From: Cryomorphaceae bacterium
GTDB lineage: Bacteria > Bacteroidota > Bacteroidia > Flavobacteriales > Schleiferiaceae
Direction of reading: 5' to 3'
DNA length: 64,000 nucleotides
Assembly (NCBI GenBank): GCA_007116495.1
Contig: SKIJ01000055.1
Span: forward strand, 43,037 to 107,036
Shown: in pieces, positions 1 through 9,582 of the stretch
Numbering within the stretch: position 1 is the first letter of the stretch
Layout: every line of letters starts with the position of its first letter
The notes under the pieces: generated by a model
What the model saw: only the letters and a program-made list of their open reading frames with translations
Database searches by the model: none
Told to the model about the DNA's origin: nothing
Translations under genes and position numbers: made by a program

Positions 1-2025
1 TTTATTGAGGGCATTCATTCTGACAACGACATAACCACTTTAAAACGGTTTGCCGCCCAAAACGCTACAGAAAGCATATTTCTGGAATGGTCTGAAGGGA
101 AGCAGGGACACTTTACGCCGCTTCCATCGCATACGTTACATCCATCATTAAACAAACGTTTCCCAAATATCATTTGCGGCAAAGGCGTTGACTTGAAAAC
201 AGGTGCCATCTTATATTTCGATTACAACTCATTTTTAGGGTTTCGAGCAGTCGTTATTGAGCAAGGTAATAGATGGTACATCGACCCCTCCACAGCTACA
301 CCCAACGCTCCTCGGGTTGTTTATCAAAAAAACCAACTAAACAAACACGCTGCCTGGGAGTGTGGGGTGGAAGACGATTACGAATTAACGGAATCGCATA
401 TTGAAAGTACAGGCAACATTTTTGTAGAGAATGAACTCAACAAATACAGGCTTGCCGTATCCACTACTCCCAATTACGCAAACTTTCACGGTGGCACCAT
501 CGCCTCTACCATGGCGGCAATAACCACAACCGTTAACCGCGTAAATTCTGTGTACGAAATGGATGCGGGAATCACCTTAGAGCTGGTTGCCGAAAACGAC
601 CAATTGATTTTTTTAAATCCCGCCAGCAGTCCTTACAACAACAACAGCGCAACGCAAATCATTGGCGTTAGTACGTCTGTAATCAACAACATTATTGGCT
701 TTAACAGTTACGACATAGGTCACGTCTTTTCTACAGGCGCTGGTGGGCTGGCCGGACTTTTCAGTGTGTGCTCTAATAACAAGGCACGGGGTGTAACGGG
801 ACTGGCCAATCCCGTAGGTGACCCATACGACATTGATTATGTAGCCCACGAAATTGGTCACCAATTTGGTGCCACCCATACGCAAAACAACACCTGTAAC
901 CGAACCGCTTCATCGGCATTTGAACCCTTTAGCGCGTCTACAATTATGGGCTATGCCGGCATTTGCGCTCCTAATTTACAAAACCAATCCGACGACTACT
1001 TTCACCACCATTCGTTACGGCAAATAAACAATTTCGCCTTCCTTGGCGCCGGTAATGGTTGTGCAACAAAAGTAAATACCGGCAATTCAGCTCCTCAAAT
1101 TACCAGCGAGCTTGCAAATCATTATATACCTGTAGAAACACCCTTTTTCCTTACCGCATCTGTTACCGATCCTGAAGGCGATCCATGGACATTGGTTTGG
1201 GAACAATACGACCTTGGTCCATCAGGGCAATCACAAACATTCGATCGAGGCCCAATTTACCGAAGCTTTAGTCCCGAGCAAGATGGCGTTCGCTATTTGC
1301 CGCTAAAGCGCTCTGTTGCACTGGGGTCAAATATTATTGGTGAACGCCTTACATTTGATGAACGTCGTTTGACATTTAGGGCCACGGCTCGAGACAACAA
1401 CCCCAACGGTAGCGCCGTGTCTTGGATTCAAGAACGCATCGACGTTGTAGGCAACGAACCGTTCGAAGTCGTATCGCCAAACCAGCAAACACCATTCTTC
1501 TCCAATGCGCTGAATCTTATTCAGTGGGATACTGCAAACACAACCATATCACCGATAGACTGCCAGTTTTTAGACGTTTATCTCAGCGTTGATAATGCCC
1601 GCAGTTTTCCCCAAAAGCTGGGTACCATTCCCAATACAGGAAGTGGGTTGATTTTTATACCACAAAGTGTTGGGGCTGTCCCCAATGCACGGTTAATGCT
1701 CAAGGCAAAAGACGGAATCTTTTACAATCTCAGCCAAAGTTTCTCCATTTTAGACAAAGGACTGCAAGCAGTTTATTCTGATGAACAAAATGAAACCACC
1801 ATCTACCCCAATCCGGCAAGCGACATCATTTACATCGAACATTTACCCGAGAACGGAGCGCATGCAACCATTGTTGATGTAAGCGGTAGAACCATTGCAA
1901 CCCATCGTTTCACAAAACAAAACGAAACGATAACCGTATCGCTACTTTCATCTGGTGTGTATACATTTATCATTACAGACCTCTACAAAAAGCCACATTC
2001 GACGCACAAACTGATTGTCAAATAA
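1..2025 (+). CDS. Reprolysin-like zinc metalloprotease, T9SS type A cargo (5' truncated by window edge)
   Basis: Secreted metallopeptidase of the M12B/reprolysin-like metzincin type. The zinc motif HEIGHQFGATH lies at 847-879 (codons 283-293 counted from base 1) and the Met-turn Met, in the run TIMGYAG, at codon 316. A middle region resembles Ig-like/cadherin-like beta domains. The C terminus (from about 1800) has the type A sorting signature: YPNPA, then VDVSGR, SSGVY and a final KLIVK. The frame is open from base 1 with no stop, so the TTG at 193 is not the start and the signal peptide and propeptide lie outside the window. About 674 residues are visible. Role inferred: protein or peptide degradation outside the cell or at the cell surface. 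The DUF2007 gene follows after 6 bases. Metzincin assignment is confident; the substrate is unknown. Confidence 0.9.
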   Translation, partial: FIEGIHSDNDITTLKRFAAQNATESIFLEWSEGKQGHFTPLPSHTLHPSLNKRFPNIICGKGVDLKTGAILYFDYNSFLGFRAVVIEQGNRWYIDPSTATPNAPRVVYQKNQLNKHAAWECGVEDDYELTESHIESTGNIFVENELNKYRLAVSTTPNYANFHGGTIASTMAAITTTVNRVNSVYEMDAGITLELVAENDQLIFLNPASSPYNNNSATQIIGVSTSVINNIIGFNSYDIGHVFSTGAGGLAGLFSVCSNNKARGVTGLANPVGDPYDIDYVAHEIGHQFGATHTQNNTCNRTASSAFEPFSASTIMGYAGICAPNLQNQSDDYFHHHSLRQINNFAFLGAGNGCATKVNTGNSAPQITSELANHYIPVETPFFLTASVTDPEGDPWTLVWEQYDLGPSGQSQTFDRGPIYRSFSPEQDGVRYLPLKRSVALGSNIIGERLTFDERRLTFRATARDNNPNGSAVSWIQERIDVVGNEPFEVVSPNQQTPFFSNALNLIQWDTANTTISPIDCQFLDVYLSVDNARSFPQKLGTIPNTGSGLIFIPQSVGAVPNARLMLKAKDGIFYNLSQSFSILDKGLQAVYSDEQNETTIYPNPASDIIYIEHLPENGAHATIVDVSGRTIATHRFTKQNETITVSLLSSGVYTFIITDLYKKPHSTHKLIVK

Positions 2026-2031
2026 TGAACC

Positions 2032-2409
2032 ATGACGCGTTGGATAACTGTCATCACTTTGACCCGTAGCTTTGAAGCTGAAACCGTAAAAGGAAGACTC
2101 GAAAGCGAAGGAATCAAGGTTTTTATAAAAAACAGCGCCATTAATCAAATATATCCTTTAGATAACAAAATACTGGGAGGGTTAGAGGTTCAGGTAAGAG
2201 CAGATGACGTTGTTGCAGCGGTAGATATTCTCCGCGAAATTGGTTACAGGATAAAACGACACGAAACAAACAGCATTTTACATTACATCGACACCCACTC
2301 TAAAGTAATTCCCTTCATCGGAGTGCTTCAGGTGGAGTACCGCATTTTGATATTGGCATCGATTCCGGCCTTGATGATTGCGCTTGCAATTGTATTGTTA
2401 GCGGTATAA
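2032..2409 (+). CDS. DUF2007 family protein with C-terminal membrane helix
   Basis: A 125-residue protein. The first 70 residues match the DUF2007 (putative signal-transducing) pattern: ITVITLTRSFEAETVKGRLESEGI followed by a GGLEVQV strand, a small ferredoxin-like alpha/beta fold. The last 25 residues are a hydrophobic helix (ILILASIPALMIALAIVLLA) that probably anchors it in the inner membrane. It starts 6 bases after the metalloprotease stop, so it is probably co-transcribed. Its 3' end overlaps the convergent type B cargo gene by 12 bases. Family function is not established; fold and membrane location are inferred. Confidence 0.75.
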   Translation: MTRWITVITLTRSFEAETVKGRLESEGIKVFIKNSAINQIYPLDNKILGGLEVQVRADDVVAAVDILREIGYRIKRHETNSILHYIDTHSKVIPFIGVLQVEYRILILASIPALMIALAIVLLAV

Positions 2410-5400
2410 CTGCAACGAACCGGACTCATTAATTTCAATCGATTTGAAAAAATAAAAATAGGTTCCCTCCGCAGCAGGTCGCCCATCAAAATACCCGTCC
2501 CAAAACGTTTCAAATGGACGTTCCGTAATAAACAGCGTTTGACCCCACCGATTCATTATGCGCAGTTGACCTTTTTCACACGGGTCTCCTTTTAGTTCAA
2601 ATAAATCGTTTTCACCGTCATTATTGGGTGTAAACGTATTTGGGATATAAAGCTCCTCGCCAAAGGGTTCAAACTCATACGACAGTTCTTTGGTAAACGA
2701 TATACCGCACCAATTATCGCGAATGATTAATTGGTAAAACTGCAGGCCGTCTTGTTGAAACGGCAACATGGTATTTCTACCGGCAACCGTGGTATCTTCG
2801 TTGCGCCATCGTATGGAATAGCGGTTTAAGTTAAGTGAATCCGTATTGATAGAGATGAACAATTGCCCATAAAGGCACTCCACTGTTGATGTATCGATTT
2901 CAGGAAATTTGAAATCTTGCTCGATGAATTCAATACTGAAAAAACTGGTATCGGTTTGCCCGCAAATGGAATCATGGGCAACCATATAGCCTTCATACGT
3001 GCCGGGACCGGGGTAGAAGTAACTTGTATCTGACACGGAATCCGATATCCAAACCACTCCGTCACCAAACACCCACTCTAAATAATCTGCTTCGGTTGTA
3101 TCAATGATAAACAGCACTTCGAATAGGGAATCGCAGTCAAAATAATCAACCTCCAAAGCCGCAACGGGATCGATAAAGCTTTCCACCTCCACAGGAATAT
3201 AGACCGTATCAAATAGGTTGCAATTCGTATCCATTGCTACCAGCATCACGTTAAATGTATTGGGGCCAACAAAGAGCACCGTGGGGGTTGAGTCGGTTGA
3301 GGTTTGACCATTGTCAAAATCCCAAAAATAAGCGTTGGCGTTATTTGATGCATTGGAAAACGATATGAGAAACCCATTGCATAAGCTGTCGAGTTCAGCA
3401 GAAATATTCACGTCGGCATTAGCCTCTACCGAGCGGTTAAAGTCAATTTTTATACCTGCCTTATTGCAGTTAAAGCTCAAATTATTCGGCCCATACACTC
3501 CGGGGGTAGTAGGAAAAGACCCAGCTCCACAAGCAGCACATACGGCCTGGTAAATGATGCCATCAGGACTAAACCGTGAGGTACCACCATCTACGTGTTC
3601 ATTTGCGGTACCGCCATAAAAGGAACCAAATTCAATTCCTGACGCCTCTGCAGATAGCGCACAAAAATAGAAATCACTCCCATCTGTATTGAGCTGAAAT
3701 GCAGAAGATGTTACAGGAAGACTATCGGTAAAGCCATTAAACTCCGGCACCATGTTATTAAAAAAAGGCGAAGGGTTATTACTCTCTCCCCCCCACATAC
3801 TAAACAAGATAGCATTGCAATTATCAACTTCAAAAGCCGATGGCGAAACCAAATCACCATTACTTGATCCAAAATTAATGTTCCACAGTCGCGAACTCAA
3901 ATCTGCGGTGTACTTAGAAATAAAGTGTTTTCCATCGGGATTACCGTATCGCGTAGAATCGTGAGGTAAACTTCCCAACGACTGACCAAGGGTATATAAA
4001 TTACCGTTGCGATCGGTATCAATGAAAAAAACCTGATCATACGCATTGGTCCCAATGAATGTAGAGCTTAAAAACGCGCCCGTAGAACGATGAAAACGGG
4101 CCACGAAGCCGTCTAAGGAATCCGAGTACGTTGTTTGAAAACCGGTAAGCGCACTGTCCATAGGAAGGTTTGAGCTAAAGGTGCCTCCTCCTATGTAAAC
4201 ATCATCGCCGTATATACGCACAGAATATGCAGCATCGTGACCAAATCCGCCATAATACGTTCCCCACTCGAGCGTGTTTAGTCCCGGAGAAAATTTAAGC
4301 AGCAAGGCATCTGAGCCACTTTGGTAGTTGGGGAATGCGGCATTAGTGATTGGTAGAGCAGCAGAATAAGTCATCGAAGCAACGTAGATGTTGTCTAACG
4401 AATCTAAAAACACTTCTCCCCTGGCGTAATCACCATAGTTTCTGAGAATTTCAAGATTGATGCCATCGTTTCCGGCGCCTCCAAAAAAGGTTGAACCGAC
4501 AAGTGCACTGCCAGTCGCATTGAATTTGGTAACAAAGATATCCGACCCATTACTAAACGTGTACCCCGGAAGTGTAAATGATGACCCTCCACCAAAGCTT
4601 GATTGCCAGGCCGTTGTTAGAGTCGGGAAGTTTTGTGAGGATGTTGTTCCAAACACCACCAGCTCACCATCAGGAGTAACGATCATTGAGTGTGGTTGCT
4701 CCGAGTTATTTCCTCCTAGAAAAGTAGAATACTCCATTGCTGAGCCATCATCAGAAAACACAAAAATCGAAACATCTGTATTTCCTCCGCCGTAGGTTGT
4801 TTGGTAAGCTCCAGTATTGGTTGGGTAGTTATCGGCAAACACCATCCCTCCGGCGTATAGCTTTCCGTCGTTGTCGTAAGTTGCAGTAAATCCCCAGTTA
4901 TCGGAAACACTGGCCGAAAACGAACTAAATACAATGGTGGGATCTATGACAAGATCATGAGATGCATCGTACTTGCCTAAATCAAAAGACACCAATGAAT
5001 CACGAACAATAAAACGACAGGGGATTTTGTAATAGACTCCATTTTTGATTTGATAGGCAAATGGCTCTTGTTCTATAACTGTGCCCAACGAGGTTTCAAT
5101 GTGGAGCTTACCGCCTACAATTCTCAAGCTGTCTAAGCCGGAATATTCCAACACAATTTCCGAGGGGTCGTGCTCGGCATGAACCAAAAAATCGTATTTC
5201 AAATTTCCGCGCTCGCCATACCAACGAAAATCAACCCCATCATAAACCGATTCGTATATTATTCTACGATAATGTTTGACATTTGACCTCCACTGTTTGG
5301 GATCGTCACCTATGAAGAAATTGCTATGTGTTCCGGTAGGACGTTGACCTTTAATCTTTGGTGCAGGGTTACCCCCTACCCAACGTAAATCGTATGTGTG

Positions 5401-5679
5401 CTCTTGAAGAATAAAGTCACCATTCTCGTCTTGAGTAAACGTTTTTTTTGGTTCTAGCCCATTGTGTCGGTCGTGCCAATAATCAGTGAACTCCGGATCA
5501 CGCAATTGAAACCGAATGCGATTGTGATGATAATAAATATTGCCTGAATTGAGATCTGTCTTATACATGTAATCGTTGTCCCACTGTCCATTGTTAGCAA
5601 TGAATAGTGGATCCGAGCCATGGGAAAAAACCGGCATAGACAAGAGAATCAAACAAATGCAACGTAAAAGATGCCCCAT
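2398..5679 (-). CDS. Large secreted beta-propeller/PKD protein, T9SS type B (CHU_C) cargo
   Basis: A 1093-residue exported protein with an N-terminal signal peptide (MGHLLRCICLILLSMPVFSHG). The first 250 residues resemble the Bacteroidota domain that begins FIANNGQWDNDYMYK (DUF7948-like). SBBP-type beta-propeller repeats follow, recognisable by recurring STFLGG, STFFGG and GTYYGG runs. PKD-like domains come next (one has YFWDFDNGQTSTDSTP). The C-terminal 90 residues are the gliding-motility-associated/type B sorting domain: IPNTFTPNNDGENDLFELKG, then RIMNRWGQ and FWDGYFDGRPAAEGTYFY. Such proteins pass through the Sec system and then the T9SS and are attached to or released from the surface. 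The ligand is unknown. The -7 box upstream (TATCTTTA at 5728-5721) is only a near match. Confidence 0.85.
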   Translation of the reverse strand: MGHLLRCICLILLSMPVFSHGSDPLFIANNGQWDNDYMYKTDLNSGNIYYHHNRIRFQLRDPEFTDYWHDRHNGLEPKKTFTQDENGDFILQEHTYDLRWVGGNPAPKIKGQRPTGTHSNFFIGDDPKQWRSNVKHYRRIIYESVYDGVDFRWYGERGNLKYDFLVHAEHDPSEIVLEYSGLDSLRIVGGKLHIETSLGTVIEQEPFAYQIKNGVYYKIPCRFIVRDSLVSFDLGKYDASHDLVIDPTIVFSSFSASVSDNWGFTATYDNDGKLYAGGMVFADNYPTNTGAYQTTYGGGNTDVSIFVFSDDGSAMEYSTFLGGNNSEQPHSMIVTPDGELVVFGTTSSQNFPTLTTAWQSSFGGGSSFTLPGYTFSNGSDIFVTKFNATGSALVGSTFFGGAGNDGINLEILRNYGDYARGEVFLDSLDNIYVASMTYSAALPITNAAFPNYQSGSDALLLKFSPGLNTLEWGTYYGGFGHDAAYSVRIYGDDVYIGGGTFSSNLPMDSALTGFQTTYSDSLDGFVARFHRSTGAFLSSTFIGTNAYDQVFFIDTDRNGNLYTLGQSLGSLPHDSTRYGNPDGKHFISKYTADLSSRLWNINFGSSNGDLVSPSAFEVDNCNAILFSMWGGESNNPSPFFNNMVPEFNGFTDSLPVTSSAFQLNTDGSDFYFCALSAEASGIEFGSFYGGTANEHVDGGTSRFSPDGIIYQAVCAACGAGSFPTTPGVYGPNNLSFNCNKAGIKIDFNRSVEANADVNISAELDSLCNGFLISFSNASNNANAYFWDFDNGQTSTDSTPTVLFVGPNTFNVMLVAMDTNCNLFDTVYIPVEVESFIDPVAALEVDYFDCDSLFEVLFIIDTTEADYLEWVFGDGVVWISDSVSDTSYFYPGPGTYEGYMVAHDSICGQTDTSFFSIEFIEQDFKFPEIDTSTVECLYGQLFISINTDSLNLNRYSIRWRNEDTTVAGRNTMLPFQQDGLQFYQLIIRDNWCGISFTKELSYEFEPFGEELYIPNTFTPNNDGENDLFELKGDPCEKGQLRIMNRWGQTLFITERPFETFWDGYFDGRPAAEGTYFYFFKSIEINESGSLQLYR

Positions 5680-5995
5680 GAAACAAAATTCAATTTTTCA
5701 ATCGACTAATTTACTACAAATAAAGATACGAGAAAAACCAAAAATACAGCTAAGACACACCCAACACCAAGTCATGACTGTCATTTAAAATTTTAACATT
5801 CAACTACTTAAATAAAACAGATACACGTTATCAGTTCAAATTCATCACAGCCTATGATGGGCTGTAATTATTCTACGCTCATTTTACTTTGTAAACGTAC
5901 TTTTGTCAGACGTTTGCGAATGCAAAAGACCAAAACAGCTTTTCACTTAAGCCATTCGCTTTCAGGTTTTTAATTTTTTAAAGAACAAACATCAA
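5680..5995. promoter_or_regulatory. Divergent intergenic region with a -7 box for lysA
   Basis: A 316-base gap between divergent genes. On the plus strand TACTTTTG at 5898-5905 fits the Bacteroidota -7 consensus TAnnTTTG, but no TTG lies at the proper distance upstream, so the promoter is only half supported. It would give an mRNA leader of roughly 85 bases for lysA. A small hairpin (ACAGCC/GGCTGT, 5847-5865) lacks a T tract. No RNA gene or repeat was seen in the rest. Confidence 0.35.
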
Positions 5996-7246
5996 ATGCA
6001 ATCTACGGAAAATGCCTTCGTGCTAGACAATGCACTGCTTCAATCGCTGAGTAAGGAATATGGTACGCCATTATACGTGTACCGTACGGATATAATGGAA
6101 AAGCAGTACAAACGTCTTAAACAGGCATTCACTGGTTTGGACACACATTTTAATTACGCCTGTAAGGCGTTGTCAAATATAAACGTTTTGCGTTTCTTCA
6201 ACCACCTTGGTGCTGGTTTGGATACGGTTTCTATAGAAGAAGTGCAGCTGGGATTAAACGCTGGCTTTACCGCAGACCAGATCATTTTCACACCCAATTG
6301 TGTGTCGTTTGAAGAAATTGTTGAAGCCGTGAAACTCGGCGTAAGGGTCAACATCGACAACCTGTCTGTACTGGAACAGTTTGGCAACAGATACGGCAAC
6401 AGTTACCCCGTTTGCGTGCGAATGAATCCGCACATTATGGCGGGAGGAAACAGCAAGATTTCCACCGGTCACATCGATTCGAAGTTTGGAATTTCCATCC
6501 ACCAAACACGCCACCTTCAACGAATCGTTGAAAGCTACAACATTAATGTTAACGGCATTCACATGCATACCGGTTCTGATATTCTCGACGTAGACGTATT
6601 CATAAACGGGGCACAATTATTACTTGATATTGCATTGCAATTTCCCAATCTCAACTACATCGACTTTGGATCGGGTTTTAAAGTTGCATATAAGCCTGGG
6701 GACTTATCAACCGATGTGGAACTGCTTGGCGAAAAAATGACTAATCTCATGGAACATTTTTTCGAAGAGTACGGAAAGCGGCTGACCGTAGAGTTTGAAC
6801 CCGGAAAGTTTTTAGTCTCGGAAAGCGGTTATTTCCTCGCTAAGGTCAACGTGATTAAACAAACAACTGCAACGGTTTTTGCGGGAATAGACACCGGGCT
6901 AAATCACTTCATTAGACCCATGTTTTACGATGCCTACCACCACATTAGCAACATCAGCAACCCTGATGCAAAAGAACGCGTGTACACGGTAGTTGGATAT
7001 ATTTGCGAAACGGATACCTTTGCGTGGGATCGCCGCATTAGTGAAATTCGCGAAGGTGACGTATTGTGTTTTCACAACGCCGGGGCTTATTTATTCACAA
7101 TGGCATCTAACTACAACAGCCGACTAAAGCCCGCAGAAGTATTGATTCACAACGGCAAGCATCACCTCATTACCGAGCGTCAAACGTTTGATGATTTGAC
7201 GCGCAATCAGATAGACATTGATGACCTATTCAGTAATAATGAGTAG
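5996..7246 (+). CDS. lysA: Diaminopimelate decarboxylase
   Basis: The last step of lysine synthesis: PLP-dependent decarboxylation of meso-diaminopimelate to L-lysine in the cytoplasm. The protein has 416 residues, normal for the family. The PLP lysine is Lys57 in NYACKAL. Other alanine-racemase-fold motifs are HMHTGSDI (phosphate-binding region), IDFGSGF, FEPGKFLVSESG and the C-terminal domain motif GYICETDTFAWDR, where the Cys and acidic residues contribute to the active site from the partner subunit. It could in principle be another group IV decarboxylase, but the Cys-Glu motif and the Bacteroidota context favour LysA. The presence of Mpl in the same window agrees with DAP-type peptidoglycan. 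The start is ATG at 5996. The gene stands alone, with adk 54 bases downstream. Confidence 0.9.
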   Translation: MQSTENAFVLDNALLQSLSKEYGTPLYVYRTDIMEKQYKRLKQAFTGLDTHFNYACKALSNINVLRFFNHLGAGLDTVSIEEVQLGLNAGFTADQIIFTPNCVSFEEIVEAVKLGVRVNIDNLSVLEQFGNRYGNSYPVCVRMNPHIMAGGNSKISTGHIDSKFGISIHQTRHLQRIVESYNINVNGIHMHTGSDILDVDVFINGAQLLLDIALQFPNLNYIDFGSGFKVAYKPGDLSTDVELLGEKMTNLMEHFFEEYGKRLTVEFEPGKFLVSESGYFLAKVNVIKQTTATVFAGIDTGLNHFIRPMFYDAYHHISNISNPDAKERVYTVVGYICETDTFAWDRRISEIREGDVLCFHNAGAYLFTMASNYNSRLKPAEVLIHNGKHHLITERQTFDDLTRNQIDIDDLFSNNE

Positions 7247-7300
7247 CATTCCAGTAAGGTCAAACGGCCGTATATTAGCGCTTTTTAAAATTTACCACTC

Positions 7301-7873
7301 ATGTTAAATATCATTTTATTTGGTCCTCCGGGAGCAGGAAAGGGAACCCAAGCAGAATTTCTGCAAAAAAAATACGACTTAGTTCACCTTTCTACCGGCG
7401 ACATTTTCCGATACAACATCAAAAACGATACACCTTTAGGGATAAAGGCAAAAGCGTTCATGGATCAAGGGAAACTGGTACCGGACGAATTGACCATTGC
7501 GCTGTTGGAAAGCGAAGTTAAAAAGCACCCGGCTGCTAAAGGGTTTATTTTTGATGGATTTCCAAGAACTGCTGCTCAAGCCGAAGCGCTGGATGCGTTT
7601 TTACAATCTCGCGGACAAAGCATTAAAGCCATGTTGGCCTTAGAGGTACCGGAAGACGAATTAAAAGCACGTCTTAAAGAACGAGCAAAAACATCTGGAA
7701 GAGTTGACGATGCGGACCCTGCGGTGATTCAAAACCGAATTGACGTTTACCGTAATGAAACAGAACCCGTTAAATCTCATTACCAAGCAAAAAACAAATT
7801 CACCGGCATTGATGGCGTTGGAAGCATTTCCGAGATTACCGAGCGGTTGTTTAATGCTGTAGACAATATTTAG
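7301..7873 (+). CDS. adk: Adenylate kinase
   Basis: Interconverts ATP + AMP and 2 ADP. The protein has 190 residues, the short-LID form. The P-loop GPPGAGKGT is at residues 8-16, the AMP-binding motifs are STGDIFRY and FDGFPRT, and the lid is the short RLKERAKTSGRVDD segment with the conserved arginines and aspartates, without a zinc knuckle. The upstream sequence TATATTAG at 7271-7278 is one mismatch from the -7 consensus but has no -33 element, so this gene may be read from lysA or from a weak promoter. Assignment is secure. Confidence 0.95.
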   Translation: MLNIILFGPPGAGKGTQAEFLQKKYDLVHLSTGDIFRYNIKNDTPLGIKAKAFMDQGKLVPDELTIALLESEVKKHPAAKGFIFDGFPRTAAQAEALDAFLQSRGQSIKAMLALEVPEDELKARLKERAKTSGRVDDADPAVIQNRIDVYRNETEPVKSHYQAKNKFTGIDGVGSISEITERLFNAVDNI

Positions 7874-7971
7874 TGTCTGTCTATTGAGACCCTGTAGCTG
7901 CGTTATGCTAGCTTGAAAACCCGATACGCAGGCCATATTGTTTACTTTCTAGACCAACCACGTACACTTTA

Positions 7972-8004
7972 TTGACAGTCACTTTTTCGTTTTGTATAAT
8001 TTTC
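7972..8004 (+). promoter_or_regulatory. Promoter for obg, matching both sigma70 and Bacteroidota consensus
   Basis: TTGACA at 7972-7977 and TATAAT at 7995-8000 are separated by exactly 17 bases, a perfect E. coli sigma70 consensus. The same stretch also reads TTG (7972-7974), N22, TAATTTTC (7997-8004), one mismatch from the Bacteroidota TAnnTTTG box. The start codon of obg is at 8018, so the leader would be only about 10 bases. Confidence 0.55.
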
Positions 8005-8017
8005 CACATCTAACATT

Positions 8018-9010
8018 ATGGCCGGCAGCAACTTCATCGATTACGTAAAAATCCATTTAACATCTGGAAATGGAGGAGCTGGTAGTGCGCATCTACACCG
8101 TGCAAAATATATCCCAAAAGGCGGTCCGGACGGCGGAGATGGCGGCAGAGGTGGTCACATCATTGCGCGGGGAAACGAGCAAATGTGGACGCTCTTACAC
8201 CTAAAGTATCGCAAACACATTCGTGCTGAAAACGGCACTAACGGCAGCAAGAATCACAGCTCCGGAAAGGAAGGCCGTGACGTGTACATTGATGTCCCTC
8301 TTGGCACTGTAGTCAAAGATGCTGAAACCGGGGAAACGTTTGGCGAAATTACCGAGCAAAACCAGGAACTAATCATCAAAAAAGGAGGACGAGGCGGACT
8401 GGGAAATGACCATTTCAAATCACCCACCAATCAGACACCGCGCTACGCACAACCCGGTGAGGAAGGAGAAGAAGGATGGGTTATTCTCGAATTAAAGGTA
8501 CTTGCAGACGTTGGGCTTGTTGGCTTTCCTAATGCCGGTAAATCAACGCTGCTTTCTGCACTTTCTGCAGCTAAGCCTGAAATTGCAGATTACCCTTTTA
8601 CCACCCTTGTCCCCAATTTGGGCATAGTGGCTTACCGAGGCTACCAGAGTTTTGCTATGGCGGATATACCCGGCATTATTGAAGGTGCATCCGATGGAAA
8701 AGGGTTAGGGCACCGTTTTCTTCGTCATATTGAACGAAATGCCGTTTTACTATACCTCATTCCAGCCGATGCAGACGACATAAACGCCGAGTTTGAGATA
8801 CTGCGCAACGAACTTAAAGCCTTTAATCCGGAACTACTTCACAAAGAACAAATGGCGGTTATAAGCAAAGCCGACATGCTGGACGAACAAATGATGGCTG
8901 AAATGGAACCATCGATTAACCTGCCAATTCCATACATGTTTATATCCGCAGTGAGTCAATATAATTTAGATTCTTTGAAAGATGAACTCTGGAAACTCAT
9001 GAACAAATGA
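8018..9010 (+). CDS. obg: Obg family GTPase
   Basis: Ribosome-associated GTPase acting in 50S maturation and stress response. The protein has 330 residues. The N-terminal Obg fold carries the glycine-rich loops [10 protein letters not shown] and [12 protein letters not shown]. The G domain follows with G1 GFPNAGKST, switch I/G2 around PFTTLVPN, G3 DIPGI and G4 SKAD (in place of NKxD, with Ser for the usual Asn). No C-terminal OCT extension is present, as in many Gram-negative Obg proteins. The last four bases overlap the PAP2 gene (ATGA), suggesting translational coupling. Assignment is secure. Confidence 0.95.
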   Translation: MAGSNFIDYVKIHLTSGNGGAGSAHLHRAKYIPKGGPDGGDGGRGGHIIARGNEQMWTLLHLKYRKHIRAENGTNGSKNHSSGKEGRDVYIDVPLGTVVKDAETGETFGEITEQNQELIIKKGGRGGLGNDHFKSPTNQTPRYAQPGEEGEEGWVILELKVLADVGLVGFPNAGKSTLLSALSAAKPEIADYPFTTLVPNLGIVAYRGYQSFAMADIPGIIEGASDGKGLGHRFLRHIERNAVLLYLIPADADDINAEFEILRNELKAFNPELLHKEQMAVISKADMLDEQMMAEMEPSINLPIPYMFISAVSQYNLDSLKDELWKLMNK

Positions 9011-9582
9011 TGAACATAATACGCTGGTTTGAGAAAGCCGATACGGAGATTTTTTTGTGGATGAACAACAACAGTCCTGCTTCATTGGACGATTTTTTTA
9101 TGTTCATTACACGCGTAGATGTTTGGATACCGCTTTACATTGTCCTTTTTATTGTTCTATATAAAAAATATCCCAAGTGGGGCTATGCCTGGGTAATGGG
9201 GGGACTTCTCCTGATGGTTTTATTGGCCGATCAAGGTTCGGTAAAACTATTCAAGGAGAACTTTCAGCGTTTGCGCCCCTGTAACAATCCTGAATTGGAC
9301 GGTCTGTTTCGTGCGCTAAAGGAAGGCTGTGGTGGCAAATACGGGTTTGTTTCGTCGCATGCATCCAACACCTTTGCATTGGCATTTTTTATCGGAACAC
9401 TTACCAATAGAACATGGTGGGCCATCATGGTTGTATGGGCTGTTTTGGTAAGTTATAGTCGAATTCACATCGGCGTACATTTTCCCGCAGATATATTTTT
9501 TGGCGGGCTTTATGGAGCCGTTATTGGTTTCTTTTTGGGTTTTGTTGTTAAGAAACCCGCAACAATCAGCGCAGCAAAGTAA
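9007..9582 (+). CDS. PAP2 superfamily membrane phosphatase
   Basis: A 191-residue integral membrane phosphatase. The three PAP2 signature motifs appear in order: [12 protein letters not shown] (KxxxxxxRP), SSHASN (PSGH-type motif, with Ser in place of Pro-Ser-Gly spacing) and [12 protein letters not shown] (SRxxxxxHxxxD). Hydrophobic segments flank each motif. Likely substrates for such short bacterial members are undecaprenyl pyrophosphate or phosphatidylglycerol phosphate, but the sequence does not decide. The start overlaps the obg stop by four bases; ATG at 9010 is an equally possible start. The 3' end overlaps the convergent type B cargo gene by 17 bases. Confidence 0.85.
   Translation: MMNIIRWFEKADTEIFLWMNNNSPASLDDFFMFITRVDVWIPLYIVLFIVLYKKYPKWGYAWVMGGLLLMVLLADQGSVKLFKENFQRLRPCNNPELDGLFRALKEGCGGKYGFVSSHASNTFALAFFIGTLTNRTWWAIMVVWAVLVSYSRIHIGVHFPADIFFGGLYGAVIGFFLGFVVKKPATISAAK

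Noticed and set aside
193..2025. Metalloprotease starting at TTG 193
   Set aside because: The frame is open from base 1 without a stop and upstream residues are unremarkable coding sequence; the gene simply begins outside the window.
5847..5865. Terminator upstream of lysA
   Set aside because: The stem has only six pairs and is not followed by a T run.
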